The notes under the pieces are model-generated. The model was not told the origin of the DNA. It did not search any database and worked only from the letters and a program-made list of their open reading frames with translations. A program made the position numbers and the translations under genes. Positions 21,750 to 32,119 of a DNA stretch of 64,000 nucleotides are shown here, one piece after another. Source of the stretch: Gymnogyps californianus. Lineage: Eukaryota > Chordata > Aves > Accipitriformes > Cathartidae. Position 1 is the stretch's first letter. Every line of letters begins with the position of its first letter. The stretch lies in the NCBI RefSeq assembly GCF_018139145.2, contig NC_059485.1, forward strand, positions 18,723,698-18,787,697, given 5' to 3'.

Positions 21750-22680
21750 ACGAGCTCCCTCTCCGAGTCCAGCCTCATCCCTTGTACCTCCTCTACCCTG
21801 CCCGTGGTGGACCCTGCAGCGGGCAGGTGCTGCCGGGCTCCTGCCTCCCCTGCCCGCAGGCAGGATGCCATCCCCTGCCTGCCATCGCAAGGGCCCCGTG
21901 ACCTTCCTGGCTCGCCTGGGCTGCTCCTGCACCGGGGTTGCGCTGACCAGCCGTGGGTGGGCAGGGGGACGTGCTGCAGTTTGGGGCTCCCGTAGCGTTG
22001 GCCTGGGTGGAGGTGTCCATGGCTGGAGCAGCCAGTGGAGCCGGAAGCCCTCAATGGAGCTTTGATGGGAGGCAAACACTTCATGGCAGACCGAAGTCTG
22101 TAAAGTGGTGGGATTCCCCTCCTCGGCACTGGCTGTAGGGATGAGACCCCTTCGTGGGCACATGCTTTTCCACCTTTTTTTTTTTGTTTTTTAATTTTCT
22201 TTTTCTGCTGCTGGGTTTGAACTCCCCAGAGAAGCACCACCTTAGGGCCCTGAGTGGAGGGTGAGGTGCGAGTTGGAGGAAGGGACAGGGAATAAATCTG
22301 TTCCTGTGAACAGTTTTGATGTTGGTGCTCTGTAGCGAATGGTTCCGACTTGGCGCAGACAGCTGCCATCCTCGGCTCCGTGAGAACCATGGCAATCGGA
22401 GCCGGGAGAGGTGTGTTCGGCAGCAGTGCCGGGCTGTGCCATGCCGCCGGGGCTGAGCACACGAGTGTGGCTGGGGAGAGGTGCTGCAGCCAGGAGAGCT
22501 GGCGGGGTGGGCACTGCGGGGGGTCTGGCTGCGGGAGCCCTGGCTGGGGGCACAGCTCTGGCAAAGCATCCTTGGGCCTGCCGTGAAGGGGCTCCAGCCC
22601 CCGGCACCGCCGTCCTGGTCCTCATTTCAACCGCAGAGCATCAGAACTGTTGAAGCCTGAGAAAAAAACCCCGGTGCAGC
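21750..22680. other. No gene recognised; contains a T-rich tract
   Basis: GC-rich DNA with minus-strand open frames of 158-285 codons that look like composition artefacts. A T-rich tract at 22174-22205 might be the A-tail of a minus-strand insertion, but nothing beside it resembles a retroposed gene. Confidence 0.55.
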
Positions 22681-22689
22681 CATCCCTCC

Positions 22690-22965
22690 CCCTTCAGTAA
22701 TCCTTTCTGTGAGCTGGATTTAGGGATTCACTGTGGCATTAAATGCAAATAACAAATGAGTCGGTTTTGCACCAAATGGGGGAGGAAAGCGAGTCTGGGA
22801 AAGGAGTTTCTGTGCGGTAACGTAACCGTAGCTTGGAGGGGCCCACGTCTCTGCGGTGTGTGTCTCTCTCTGCGTGCCTCTATTTTCCTCTTAATACTCG
22901 TGGACTGCTGGCTTGTAACGTGACGACTTTTCAACGTCAATAATGTATTGAATAACAGTGTAAGA
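22690..22965. promoter_or_regulatory. Candidate conserved non-coding element with octamer/SOX-like site
   Basis: GGCATTAAATGCAAATAAC near 22735 contains an octamer-like ATGCAAAT followed directly by a SOX-like AACAAATG. A second AT-rich, motif-dense part (CGACTTTTCAACGTCAATAA near 22924) follows. Assignment is from motifs only. Confidence 0.28.
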
Positions 22966-23169
22966 AACTGGGGGAAGCGTTAACTCTTTCCCTAGTCTGC
23001 AGCTTGCGGCGGTGAGCCTTTGGGGGAGAGCTGTGGTCCCGTGGCCAGAGCTGGGGATGGTAAAAACCCAGCCCTGGGGGTTCCCTCGTCCTAAGATTGC
23101 TCCCCCTGCCCCAGCCGCAGGGCCAAGAATGATGGGGACCTTGTCCCTTCCCATCTGCTGTTAGGCTGG

Positions 23170-23310
23170 CTGATGAGTGCAGGGTAGTGTATGGTTTTAT
23201 TGCAAAACGGTTGAATTAGCTAGGAGTTTATCAATGCAGTCACATTAAATGACAAGGCATTGCTTGCTGTTGAAATTTGGCACATCTCTGATTTTTTTCC
23301 TGTCCTGGTG
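23170..23310. promoter_or_regulatory. Candidate conserved non-coding element
   Basis: AT-richer sequence with TTGAATTAGCTAGG and CACATTAAATGACAAGG. It has no repeat signature and no open frame. Confidence 0.27.
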
Positions 23311-23329
23311 ACTGAGGAGTAGCTTTTAG

Positions 23330-24770
23330 CACTTCCAGAACGGATGTTCCCCACCTGGGAAGTGCCTCTGCCTCTCGTCTGTACCTACCCAGCTGGGACC
23401 ACTTCCCACGTCAGACTGGTGTGTGCTCCTGCCCTGTCCATGTTGACATCTCCTGCTCACCAGGACAGCGGTTCTCTCTTTGCAATTCCTTGGTGTTGAA
23501 TGTAATTTTTTCCCCATCCTGGAGACTTCCCTGCTATGGAGCCAGCTCTCCAGCAGTGCTGAGGAATGGCTGATACCAGCAAGCAGCAGTTGTTTTGTAA
23601 ATTAGTAAGCACTAATGTTGAGGAAAGGACCATTATAATTGTTGAATCTGTGCTCCTCTAATTCAGGCAGAGAATTTCAGCTTTAACCTTTGCAGCAGAT
23701 ACCCAGGTGGGAGGGCGGCTCTGCACGGAGCAGTGCCCGGCACCCTGCTCGCGTCTGGCTGAAGAGCAGCAGTGCCAGGGTTTCCCCTGGGGTGATGAAA
23801 GTCGAGTTTCATAGCACTGCCCACCATGCGTGGGTCTGACAGAGACCTGCCATGGTGGGAGCACCGTGCCGAGGCCCCGGGCTCGCCCTCCTCCTCCTGC
23901 CGTCCCCAGAGGCACTCGGCACGGTGGGACCAACATGCCCACTGACCGCATTGCTTGGCGCTTGCTCTGCATGGGAGAACTCGGCTCAGCACCATCCCCT
24001 TTGCCCTGCCCAAGCTGGTGCTTTGAAACAGTGGCTTATCAAATGGGCTCATGGGTTTTGAGCTCTGCTTTAGCAAACCATGTGTCTTCCTAAGCCAGCT
24101 TTTATTTGTTTGAGATTTGCAAAGTTTGAGGAGGGGGAGCAAGAGAGCAGCTTGGTGGGTGTCGGGCAGCCAGCCAAGGTCAACCCCATCTGTCCCTGGT
24201 GGCTGGGGCTCCTCGCTGCTCCCTGCCGCCACCTCCTGCTCAGGGAGAGGGCTCAGCACGTCCCCTTGACCCAGTGTTTTGGAGAGTGAGCTGGCTTTCC
24301 AGTTCCTCCTGCCCAGTTGCATTTCAATGTGCATAGCGGGATGGCATGGGATGGTGGATTTGGGCATTTGGTGAGAGCAGAGAAGCTGTGCCCCCCTCCT
24401 GGCACCTTGTCCTGTGGCTACCTGCCCCACTGTGGAATGGTATTGATAGTAGGAGCCTTTGTATAAATGCTGTGAAGACATTGGAAGGTGGTAGATGGGG
24501 ATGCCAGCAGCAGCGCTCATCTGGGTGATGCAAGTGGGACTCGCTCTGCAGCCTCGAGGTGCGATTTCCTCCTCTCTTCCTGGGCCCCATTTGCTGTGCT
24601 CATGAACACTGTGCTGGGGATGGCTTCCAGTTAATTTTCCGTGTTCCTTGGAAAGCCCCACAGCTACTGATGTGTCCACTGGGTAACACGAACACGACTG
24701 ATGTTATCACTGGAGTGGCATCGTCCCTCCTCTTGCTTGCTGTTCTCGGGGAAGTCTCTAAAGCCCTATA
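23330..24770. other. No gene recognised
   Basis: Non-coding. A 338-codon minus-strand frame (24679 to 23663) has low-complexity composition and no domain. Confidence 0.55.
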
Positions 24771-24778
24771 AAGACAGA

Positions 24779-24864
24779 GGCCCCGGCTCCCCGCTGATGT
24801 AAATCAGTGGCACTTCTCTGGCTCTGCTCGGAGCGGCACTAATTTACGTGAGCCAGGAGCAGCC
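24779..24864. mobile_element. Decayed palindromic MITE, amniote family
   Basis: The element is an imperfect hairpin. GATGTAAATCAGTG (24796-24809) pairs with CACTAATTTACGTG (24837-24850), 11 of 14 positions complementary, and the outer ends are GGCCCC-like and AGCAGCC-like. This closely resembles an old non-autonomous palindromic DNA element common in turtles and crocodilians and present as relics in birds ('ctggtgtaaatcagc' arms). Family assignment is from memory and was not checked against a library. Confidence 0.5.
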
Positions 24865-25095
24865 AGCCTGTTCCTACGTGCTCGCTGCGTGCCCTGGCCC
24901 TGCGGCATCGCCCCATGGCATCGCCCCATGCACCCTGCTTGCCTGGGTGCTGCTGCGGGGAGGGGGCTGCAGGGGCCGCAGCTGGGAACGGTGTCGGGAA
25001 CCGGCTGAGATTAGCTGTTTTACAGCCAGCATGACTTCGGCTAAGTACTGTGGGGGACCCCCTCCTCCTGTTTGGCCTCAAGGAGAGGAGGGAAT

Positions 25096-25111
25096 AAAAA
25101 AAAAAAAAAAA
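25096..25111. repeat. Poly-A tract
   Basis: About 16 consecutive A bases after GAATA. No target-site duplication or retroposed sequence is evident beside it. Confidence 0.9.
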
Positions 25112-25119
25112 GAGGAAAA

Positions 25120-26835
25120 TGTTGGTTTTGTTTTGGCTGGGGAGCTGGAGCCACAAGGAATGTCGGGTAAACCACAGCTCGGGTTACCCTCTTCCAGCAC
25201 ACGGCGTGACACTCCGGCTGGGCGGCAGAAGGGGCTTCTCTCTCCTCGCCCCTCTAATACAGAGCACAAAGTAAAGCCCAGTCCTGGCCCACGGGAGCTC
25301 TGCGGAAAGAGGGATTTCTGCCGAGAAGCGGCAGCCCACAGGCAGGGTGTGGAGGCTGCTTGCTCCGGGTGGCAAACAGGGCTCTCTGGGAGCACAAACC
25401 AGTGCAGGTGGCCCTGGGAGACCAGTGCTCTCCCTGCTATCTGCTGTGACCCGCTCCCTAAAATGGCCAGGGCTCCGTTTTGACTCTTGGTTTTGAGGGA
25501 TTTGCTTGTAGGCGAAACCTCCCAAGGAAACTGGAGCTACGGGGGGCAGCGCTCAGGCAGGAGGGAGATGTTCTACTCTGATGGACGAGAGTGGGATCTG
25601 AACCTCCTGAAGAACAGCCCTGGAGCCAGTGGTTCCTGGAGTGAGCTGATGGGTGTGCTTTTGGGCACCTGATACCGGGCACCCTGACCGTTGCCAGAGC
25701 TTGTACTAGTCGGGACCCTTGGAGATAGCGCAGGTGGGCACTAGTATTGCAGGGGATGGGGACTTCACCTTTGTATGTTATCCCCCGTGATGCATGGGAC
25801 CTCACCAGACCAAATGCTCGGAGACCAGCTCCACGTAGGATCAGTGAAAGCTCATGGTATCATGGTATAGGATCATGGAAAGCTCATGCTTCAGGTATCC
25901 CACTGTCTCTTCTGTTGAAGAACTGGTATTTTGGCGTAGGGCACAACAAGAAACTTTTTTTCTGGAGTGTGTTCTAAATGCAGAGACGATGGGGACAAAG
26001 GCAGGGGGAGCAGCAGTTTTCCTTGGTTAGGAGCCCTGCGTGTTCATGGTGCAGAGACGTCAGCTGAGGGGCTGTTTCAGTGCCAGAAGCGTAGAGGAGG
26101 ATTTTATACTAAATGCTATAGACTTTTTCCATTGTGATAACCTTAATTCAATGCAGGTCAACTATAGCACATCCCTGGGGTAGGCAAGGTTATAAGGCCA
26201 CAGTAGCTGTGCCACCCAGTGCAGGAGAAGCACTAAATCCTTCTCCTGACGTACAGGCACAGTGTGTGTCCCTCCAGGTAGGCTGCAACGTGGAGAGGGA
26301 TCTCCTGTTGCAGGTACAGGCTGTCTCATACACAATACTTGGCTCTCCGTGGTGTGACATGTTGGGTGACAGCTGGGACATGCTGTGGGACAGCTCTTCT
26401 ACTGTGCAACGCATTGCTAGAGGGGAATAGGATCTCGTAGAGGGGAACAAGACCTCATCTGCTGCTGCCCCATTGTGGGTGAGCAGGCGGGGGGAGGCAG
26501 GAGCATAGGCAGGGTCCGAGGAAGGTCTCCTGAGCTGTGGGACGTGGCACCCACCCTGGGAATGCCCGTCCCCCCCAGCCCCTTGGGTGCCACTGAGAGC
26601 TTTCGGAGAATGACAGCAGGGACCTGAAAGCCCCTTTTCAGCAACGGAGAAGCAAATTGTGCTATTCTTTGGTCTCCAAAACCACCAGCTTCAGAGGGGA
26701 CAGCTCGAGAGGAAGGAAGGAAGACCTGAAACCGGAGCAGGAAGTTCCTGAAACGCGAGAACAGCCTTCATCCCGATGTGCTGAGCCTCTGCTCTTCTTT
26801 CCTCTCCTAATGCTTTTGGCTGAGCACTAAGTGGT
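25120..26835. other. No gene recognised; contains a small local duplication
   Basis: Near 25838-25893 the words AGGATCAGTGAAAGCTCATG and AGGATCATGGAAAGCTCATG form an imperfect local repeat, with GGTATCATGGTAT between them. Otherwise it is non-coding DNA without recognisable elements. Confidence 0.6.
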
Positions 26836-26840
26836 GTTAA

Positions 26841-26872
26841 ATCTGAACTGCAAACTCTTTCGCAGTTCAGAT
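26841..26872. repeat. Perfect 11-bp inverted repeat with 10-nt loop
   Basis: ATCTGAACTGC (26841-26851) and GCAGTTCAGAT (26862-26872) are exact reverse complements around AAACTCTTTC. The hairpin is too short for a microRNA precursor. It may be the core of an old palindromic MITE, since similar gtt-cag-atc palindromes occur in such elements. Confidence 0.55.
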
Positions 26873-27056
26873 CCTCCCTCTTGGTAATAAATCCAGCCGT
26901 GGCAGTTCCTGAGCTCCTGACATGGATCTTCTGAGTTTACCATATCCTCTCGCATTTGGTTTTGTTGGGTCTATTCTGAGTCTCCATCACTGCAGGGACC
27001 CCACGGATCTGTTGGTGATGGGCATGTCCCCCTGCGGGGCTGGCTTAAGGAGCAGA

Positions 27057-27190
27057 GCAGGTTAAAAGCACAGAAGCTACGAGCTCCTGAGGGGAGCAGA
27101 GGACCCAGGGTGTGGGTCCTGCAGGTTAAAAGCACAGAAGCTACGAGCTCCTGAGGGGAGCAGAGGACCCAGGGTGTGGGTCCTGCAGGT
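27057..27190. repeat. Exact 64-bp tandem duplication
   Basis: The unit at 27057-27120 (beginning GCAGGTTAAAAGCACAGAAG) is repeated without mismatch at 27121-27184, and the first 7 bases of a third copy follow. Complete identity indicates a recent duplication, a polymorphic minisatellite in the making, or an assembly artefact. Confidence 0.95.
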
Positions 27191-27239
27191 TTTGTAGGCT
27201 CCTTAGGTGCTGCGGCTGAGCACGTCCCCAGGGTGGGAC

Positions 27240-27430
27240 ACGGGACACAGCCTCCCACGGCGCCGACCGTCAGAGTGCCAGACACGGGGCGGCAGCTGGA
27301 GGCGGCCGGGGAGACAGCGAGGCGGCAGGGCTTAGCGCCGGGAGCCGGGGCTCGCTGCGGCCAGGGCCCAACTCTGCCGAGTGCTGGGAGGGGAGTGCCG
27401 TGCCTGGGGGCCGCGGGATGTGCTTTGGGA
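27240..27430. promoter_or_regulatory. CpG island-like patch
   Basis: CpG-dense sequence (CCCACGGCGCCGACCGTC near 27253, GGAGGCGGCCGGGG near 27298, CGGGAGCCGGGGCTCGCTGC near 27339). It could be an orphan CpG island or promoter. No transcript start or exon can be assigned. Confidence 0.33.
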
Positions 27431-27439
27431 TTTCCCCTA

Positions 27440-28435
27440 CGGAGAGAAGGGAGATGTGGACGAAACCATTCAGCGCAACAGTTTTCTGGGCGGACAGGGC
27501 AGTGATGAGATTTGCAGCGCCCAGGCTGGAGGAAAGGGCTCTGCGGTCATTGAGATGCGGTGTGGCAGGGTGACACTGCAGGCAGCTGCCCGTCTGCCAG
27601 CGTTGCTTTATGCCGGCACCGGCAGAGAGGTGGCGTAGGCTGACTTGCGGCTCCGGAGCTGGCTGATGCCTCGGAGCGTTTCTTGCTGATTCAAGGGCAG
27701 GCAGGTGGGGATGACTTGACGGGGCTGGAAGTTTTGATAAAGATAGCATGGTTTCCAGCCCGGCGGATTAGGCTGGGGCTGGACATGCTCCGTGTGAGTG
27801 CTCCCAAGCATGCGCCTTTCCCAGTATTTCCCATGGCCGGAGCTACTGTTGAGTGACTGTGGAATTAAAGTATCGTTTGCAATTTTCTACATTCCAGAGC
27901 GGTGTCAGGTTTTGGCGGAGGGCAGGCTCCGTGTGTGCCTGTGTGCTTCGCCTGGCCTGCAAGCCCCCGAATATCTCGGAGGCCACGCACATCAGTGTTG
28001 TCCTTGCAAACTCCTGCTCAACTGAACCGACGGGGAAGCGTAGGAGAGCCAAACTGAGGGCAGGAGGGAGCCCAGCCTCCCGGCTGGTTGGCTGGACAAC
28101 CAGTTGCCCCCACACTAACACTTATTTCCAAAACAAAAATTTCACCCTGGCAACATATATTCATTTTCCCAGGATTTTGAACGATGGGAAGATTGGAATC
28201 CAAATAAACCCAACTGCCCGTGGTTTTAGACATCTCGTACTCCCCCAGCATCAGGCGGGTGGTTGTCTCCAGCAAGGCTGGCCACAAAACGTAACCGAAA
28301 TCCCAGTCTAAACCCCAGTTAACTCCAGCAAAAAGAAAGAAGGAAGTTGTTGTTTCACAGCAGCCGATCCATCTGCTACCCCTTGTGGGGCCAGGGCCGG
28401 CTACGAGAAGCCAGCGGTGCTGTGGCTTTGGGTGC
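27440..28435. other. No gene recognised
   Basis: Non-coding. An AT-richer segment with an acceptor-like end (TTTGCAATTTTCTACATTCCAG, in overlapping parts, near 27875-27896) is not followed by a convincing exon. Confidence 0.55.
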
Positions 28436-28439
28436 CTGC

Positions 28440-28700
28440 CTCCGTCTGCGCGGCAGGGTTAAACAAATATCAGCACTGGATTTATGTAGCAGCGGAGGAT
28501 CTCAAAGCGGTTTGCAGGCTGTAATGAATTAAGCCTCACTATGTTGCTGTGGTTGGGTTGGGATGGCATTCACAGTCTGTTTTTCTTTTGCAGCGGAGGA
28601 AACTGAGGCATGGAAACATGAGGGGTGGGATTTGTCTGTACAAATAGAGACACGGAGGTATGTGTCTGGGCTGGGTGTCTGGACTCCCTCGTTAGATGAT
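28440..28700 (-). mobile_element. Ancient amniote SINE relic (MIR-like), fairly complete
   Basis: The plus strand contains, in the order expected for the reverse complement of an old CORE/MIR-like SINE, GAGGATCTCAAAGCGGTTTG (28495-28514), AATGAATTAAGCCTCAC near 28522, TTTGCAGCGGAGGAAACTG (28588-28606) continuing into AGGCATGGAAA, and TGTCTGGACTCCC near 28676. The tail, middle and part of the body are thus recognisable on the minus strand. Family structure is recalled, and the exact subfamily is unknown. Confidence 0.6.
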
Positions 28701-28709
28701 GGAGAGAAA

Positions 28710-31630
28710 TGGGCATCACCAGAGTGTCGTTGGCTCGTGTGAATGGGTGTGTAAAACAGAGGGGAGGAGTGGTGTCTTTGGAGATCCCCCTGTCTTGCCA
28801 TTGACTGGAGCAGATGCCTCCGTTGCAGACATGGAAAGGAAGATGTCAAGCCTGTGCCTGGTGATATTTCTCAAGTGACATAAGAAATCTCCAGCAGAAG
28901 CGGAAGTGGGATTTGGCTCTGTCGTGAGCCCTGTGTGTGTGTTTTAGTTGTCTTCTTCCACAGAGGGCTTGGCTGGTCTCGCCTCAGCTTTGGGCCAAGG
29001 AGTGTGCTTGCTGTTATGGAAGTAAACTTGCAAAGGAATCTCCATGGAGGCTGCTTCAGCCCATCTCCATTTCCTTATCCCACATGTCCATGATGCCCAC
29101 CCGGGCTCTTTTCCCGTGTTCAGCTGTGCAGTGTTCTCCTGGCAACACTTGAACTCCACAGGACATGGCCTGGAGCCTCAGCTGAAGATGTGCATGGGAC
29201 CATATTTCTGTTGGTGGAAAAGGTGCTCCTAAGTCATCTTTCATGGGAACCATGGAGTTGCAAGGATGCAAAGAAGAGATCTGAAGCAGGCAAACCCTTG
29301 TGCTTGTGCTGGAGCAGCTCCCGAGGCCTCCCATACCCCGTGGGAGTCATTTGTAGATATCAAAATATAGTATTAAGTTGTAGGGCTCTTGTATCTTTAT
29401 GAAGAGTCAATCAAAAGTGAGATTAACTTGCTTTAAGATTTGCAAAGGTTTCTGTCTGAACAAGGGGAAAGAGAAAAGCCCAGCACTGTCCAGTAGAGAT
29501 TAATGCGTAGGGAGCAGGTGTCTCTCTCTCCTCCACTGGACTAGGGAGGCGTCGCTAGAGGCCTCCTCCTGATTCTTCACATCCACTGACTTCTCCTGAA
29601 CGAGACAGGACACATCAGGTGTTGAGCTCCTTCCATGGCATTGTGGGGCAGTAGTCAATATTCCAGCAAGGTCTCCAAGGCTGATTTGGAGATCGAGACA
29701 TCCTTAATCACCATATTCCTCAGACAGACACCTTTGCTATTTACTTAATCAGCTGCATGGCTTTGAAGCAACTCAGATGGTATCTCCTATGGACTGTTTA
29801 CCATTGTGGTGTGGCTAGTTCATGGGAGGGATGTTGTGAAGAGTAAGTAGGTAGTTTGTATATTTGTATATATACATATACATACGCAGCAGTGCTTGGA
29901 GAAGGAAATAAAAACCAACTGGACTTTCCTCCTGGTGCTCAGATTTGGGAGGTGAGAGAGGTTCTTTGGTAACGTGGTTATTCCACTAGCGTCCTCCCAA
30001 GAGATTCTTCTCATTCATGTCGTCTGCTTGGAGCATCTGTGGAGGCAGCCTCTAACTAGCCTGCCTGCAAGGCAGAGGGGCAACCGCCCAGGTCTTCTTT
30101 GAAACGCTTCCCTCTGGTTAAGGTGCTTGGACTCCCAAGGTCTCTTTTGTTTTCAGAAACACTGAATAAAGTAGAGGTTTTCCTCCAAAGATGCCTGCTC
30201 AGTGTGGGTATTTAGAACCCCCCCTCATGCATAGCACGGTGCCTTGTCAGACGCTGGGAATGTTTTCTTATCCCTTTGGTATGTCATTCATGGCAGGATG
30301 ATGATTCACTCTTAGGACATGACTTTGGGGTAGAGCTTTGGTTATCTCCAACCCCATCCAGTCGCCCAGCTGGGGTGAGCGGCTCCGTTGTGACGCTTCC
30401 TCAGTGCATCTCATTAGAGCACCGCAAAACCGAGGTCTGACATGCCAAGGTTCCTCCGAGTGAAGCAGATGAGCTCATAACACAAGGTTGCCACTGGGTT
30501 TGCCCGGTGCTGAGCGCACGCTCCAGACTCTTGACTCATTTCCCAGGACCGAAGCGCGCAGCCCACTCTCTAACCCCTGTTTCCCCAGCGTGCCTGAGGT
30601 TAGGAGGGGAACAATAGAAGGAAAGGGCCCTCTTGGATTTCCTCTCTTGATATTTTTCTCTGCATTCATATTCATTCTCTCTGTTTCTATTTTTAAATTG
30701 TTTTCTTGTGCAATCTGTGTGGGTATGTGCTGCTATATTTAATACTTTGCTAGTATCAGATTTTGCTTTCAAGGGCTTTCAAAACAAAAACAATAAAAAT
30801 AAATCTTCTTGCAGGAGGTCACTGAGGTGGAATGGCTTTTTCCCAAGTGCTGACATGCTTTGGACTTCTCCCTGCTCCCTGTTCAAGCTTATTTCCCCCT
30901 TGCCAAGAGGCCCTTTTCCCCCATCAGCTGTCCCCATGCCCAGCGATGAAGATGACGCGTGGTGCGTGGTGCTCCGGGCGCTCTGCTGTGGGTGTGCAGG
31001 GCTGGGCGACCGAGTGACTTTCATTTTGCCTGTCATGGAGGGCACAGAGGGTGCTTGTGCGGAGCAGTGCCAGAAGCATCCGTCCTTAGTCTGCTGCTCT
31101 TGCAGGACTTGTGCTTGCAGGCTCCTTGATTTTGGGAGCTCGTTGGTCCCTTAGCCTGAAAATGTCTCTTGGTTTTTAACATCAAGGTTTTGGACCATCA
31201 TGGCAAATCCGTCTCCAGCTTCTTCCAGACACCGTTGGTTTCTGCTGGAGAAGCTGGTAGGTGCGATGAACCACTGAACTGCACCAGCTGGCCAGCCCAG
31301 GCAGATAGGAAGCTGTTCGCAATCCCAACTGGCATTGTCCCATCAGGAGTCCCCCGGCCCACCGCTCCAGAGCTTCTGCATCGAAGCTGGGGCAGAGCTG
31401 ACCTGGAGATGCTGACGTCTGATGGAGGCCTGCTGATGTCCTGGCCTGCAGGAAGGCACCCTTGGCGCTCAGATCTCTGAGCACAGGAGGACAGTGGTCC
31501 CGGCTCCCCTGCGCAGCCATGCAAGTTGCGTGGCACTGTCCGGCAGGCGTTGTGGAAGCGGCTGTGCTGTATTCTGAATTTTCCAAAGTTGGGTTACGTA
31601 GGAACTGAGGCTCCCACTGCTCTGTTTTAT
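28710..31630. other. No gene recognised
   Basis: Mixed non-coding DNA. A short TATA/TACA simple stretch lies near 29857-29886. Somewhat AT-richer sequence at 29640-29900 and 30630-30830 shows no repeat family. An acceptor-like TCTTCTTGCAG near 30813 has no coding sequence behind it. Confidence 0.55.
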
Positions 31631-31639
31631 TTTTATTAG

Positions 31640-32110
31640 CCAAACTATTTAACCAGCAGAATTGTTTGCAGAAGCAAAGCACTTGGTCCCCAAATCGTTG
31701 AGCTTCCGGTTTCCATCCGCTCTCAGTAGGACAGCGATCATGTGCTAAATCCCAATTAATCATTAAGAAGATATTTGAGGTTTAGCAGCTGTGTTATAAG
31801 ATACAGTTTTTACTGGTTTCGACCTCAGTTAAATATGTTTTTAATAGTGGATGGTATTTAATTAAACATAAAATAACAGAGGCTTATTAAATCTAGAGAG
31901 ACCTTTCTTAGCGATGGATATTGAATGTTAAGTAAATACCACTTGGTCATTAGAAGCGTATTCGGTGTGGTTTCACAGCTATGTAATAGGCAGGTATCTT
32001 ATTACCCATCTACCTAGTTTCAATGAATACGCTCTTAATAATCAATTGCCATTCATTTAATATATAATAATAATTGTCCTATTAGAGCTGAATTAGATCC
32101 TTGTAGGAGA
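31640..32110. promoter_or_regulatory. Strongly AT-rich block with nested dyads; candidate enhancer
   Basis: About 470 bases are clearly AT-rich within GC-richer DNA and packed with TAAT/ATTA homeodomain cores. Dyads are visible: GGTATTTA (31853-31860) with TAAATACC (31932-31939), extending imperfectly to about 18 bp; TTAGAAGCGTATTC (31950-31963) with GAATACGCTCTTAA (32025-32038), 12 of 14 complementary; and TAATA with TATTA close together near 31984-32004. No transposon family, open frame or simple repeat explains it. It may be a developmental enhancer or an unrecognised palindromic element. Confidence 0.4.
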
Positions 32111-32119
32111 AAACGGGGG

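Noticed and set aside
22174..22205. T-rich tract as the A-tail of a retroposed gene on the minus strand
   Set aside because: The adjacent sequence shows no similarity to any gene I know and no target-site duplication.
23663..24679. 338-codon minus-strand open frame
   Set aside because: Same reasons: no motif, composition typical of translated GC-rich non-coding DNA.
30330..30350. GCTTTGGTTATCTCC resembles the miR-9 seed region
   Set aside because: Only part of the mature sequence matches and no complementary hairpin arm is present.
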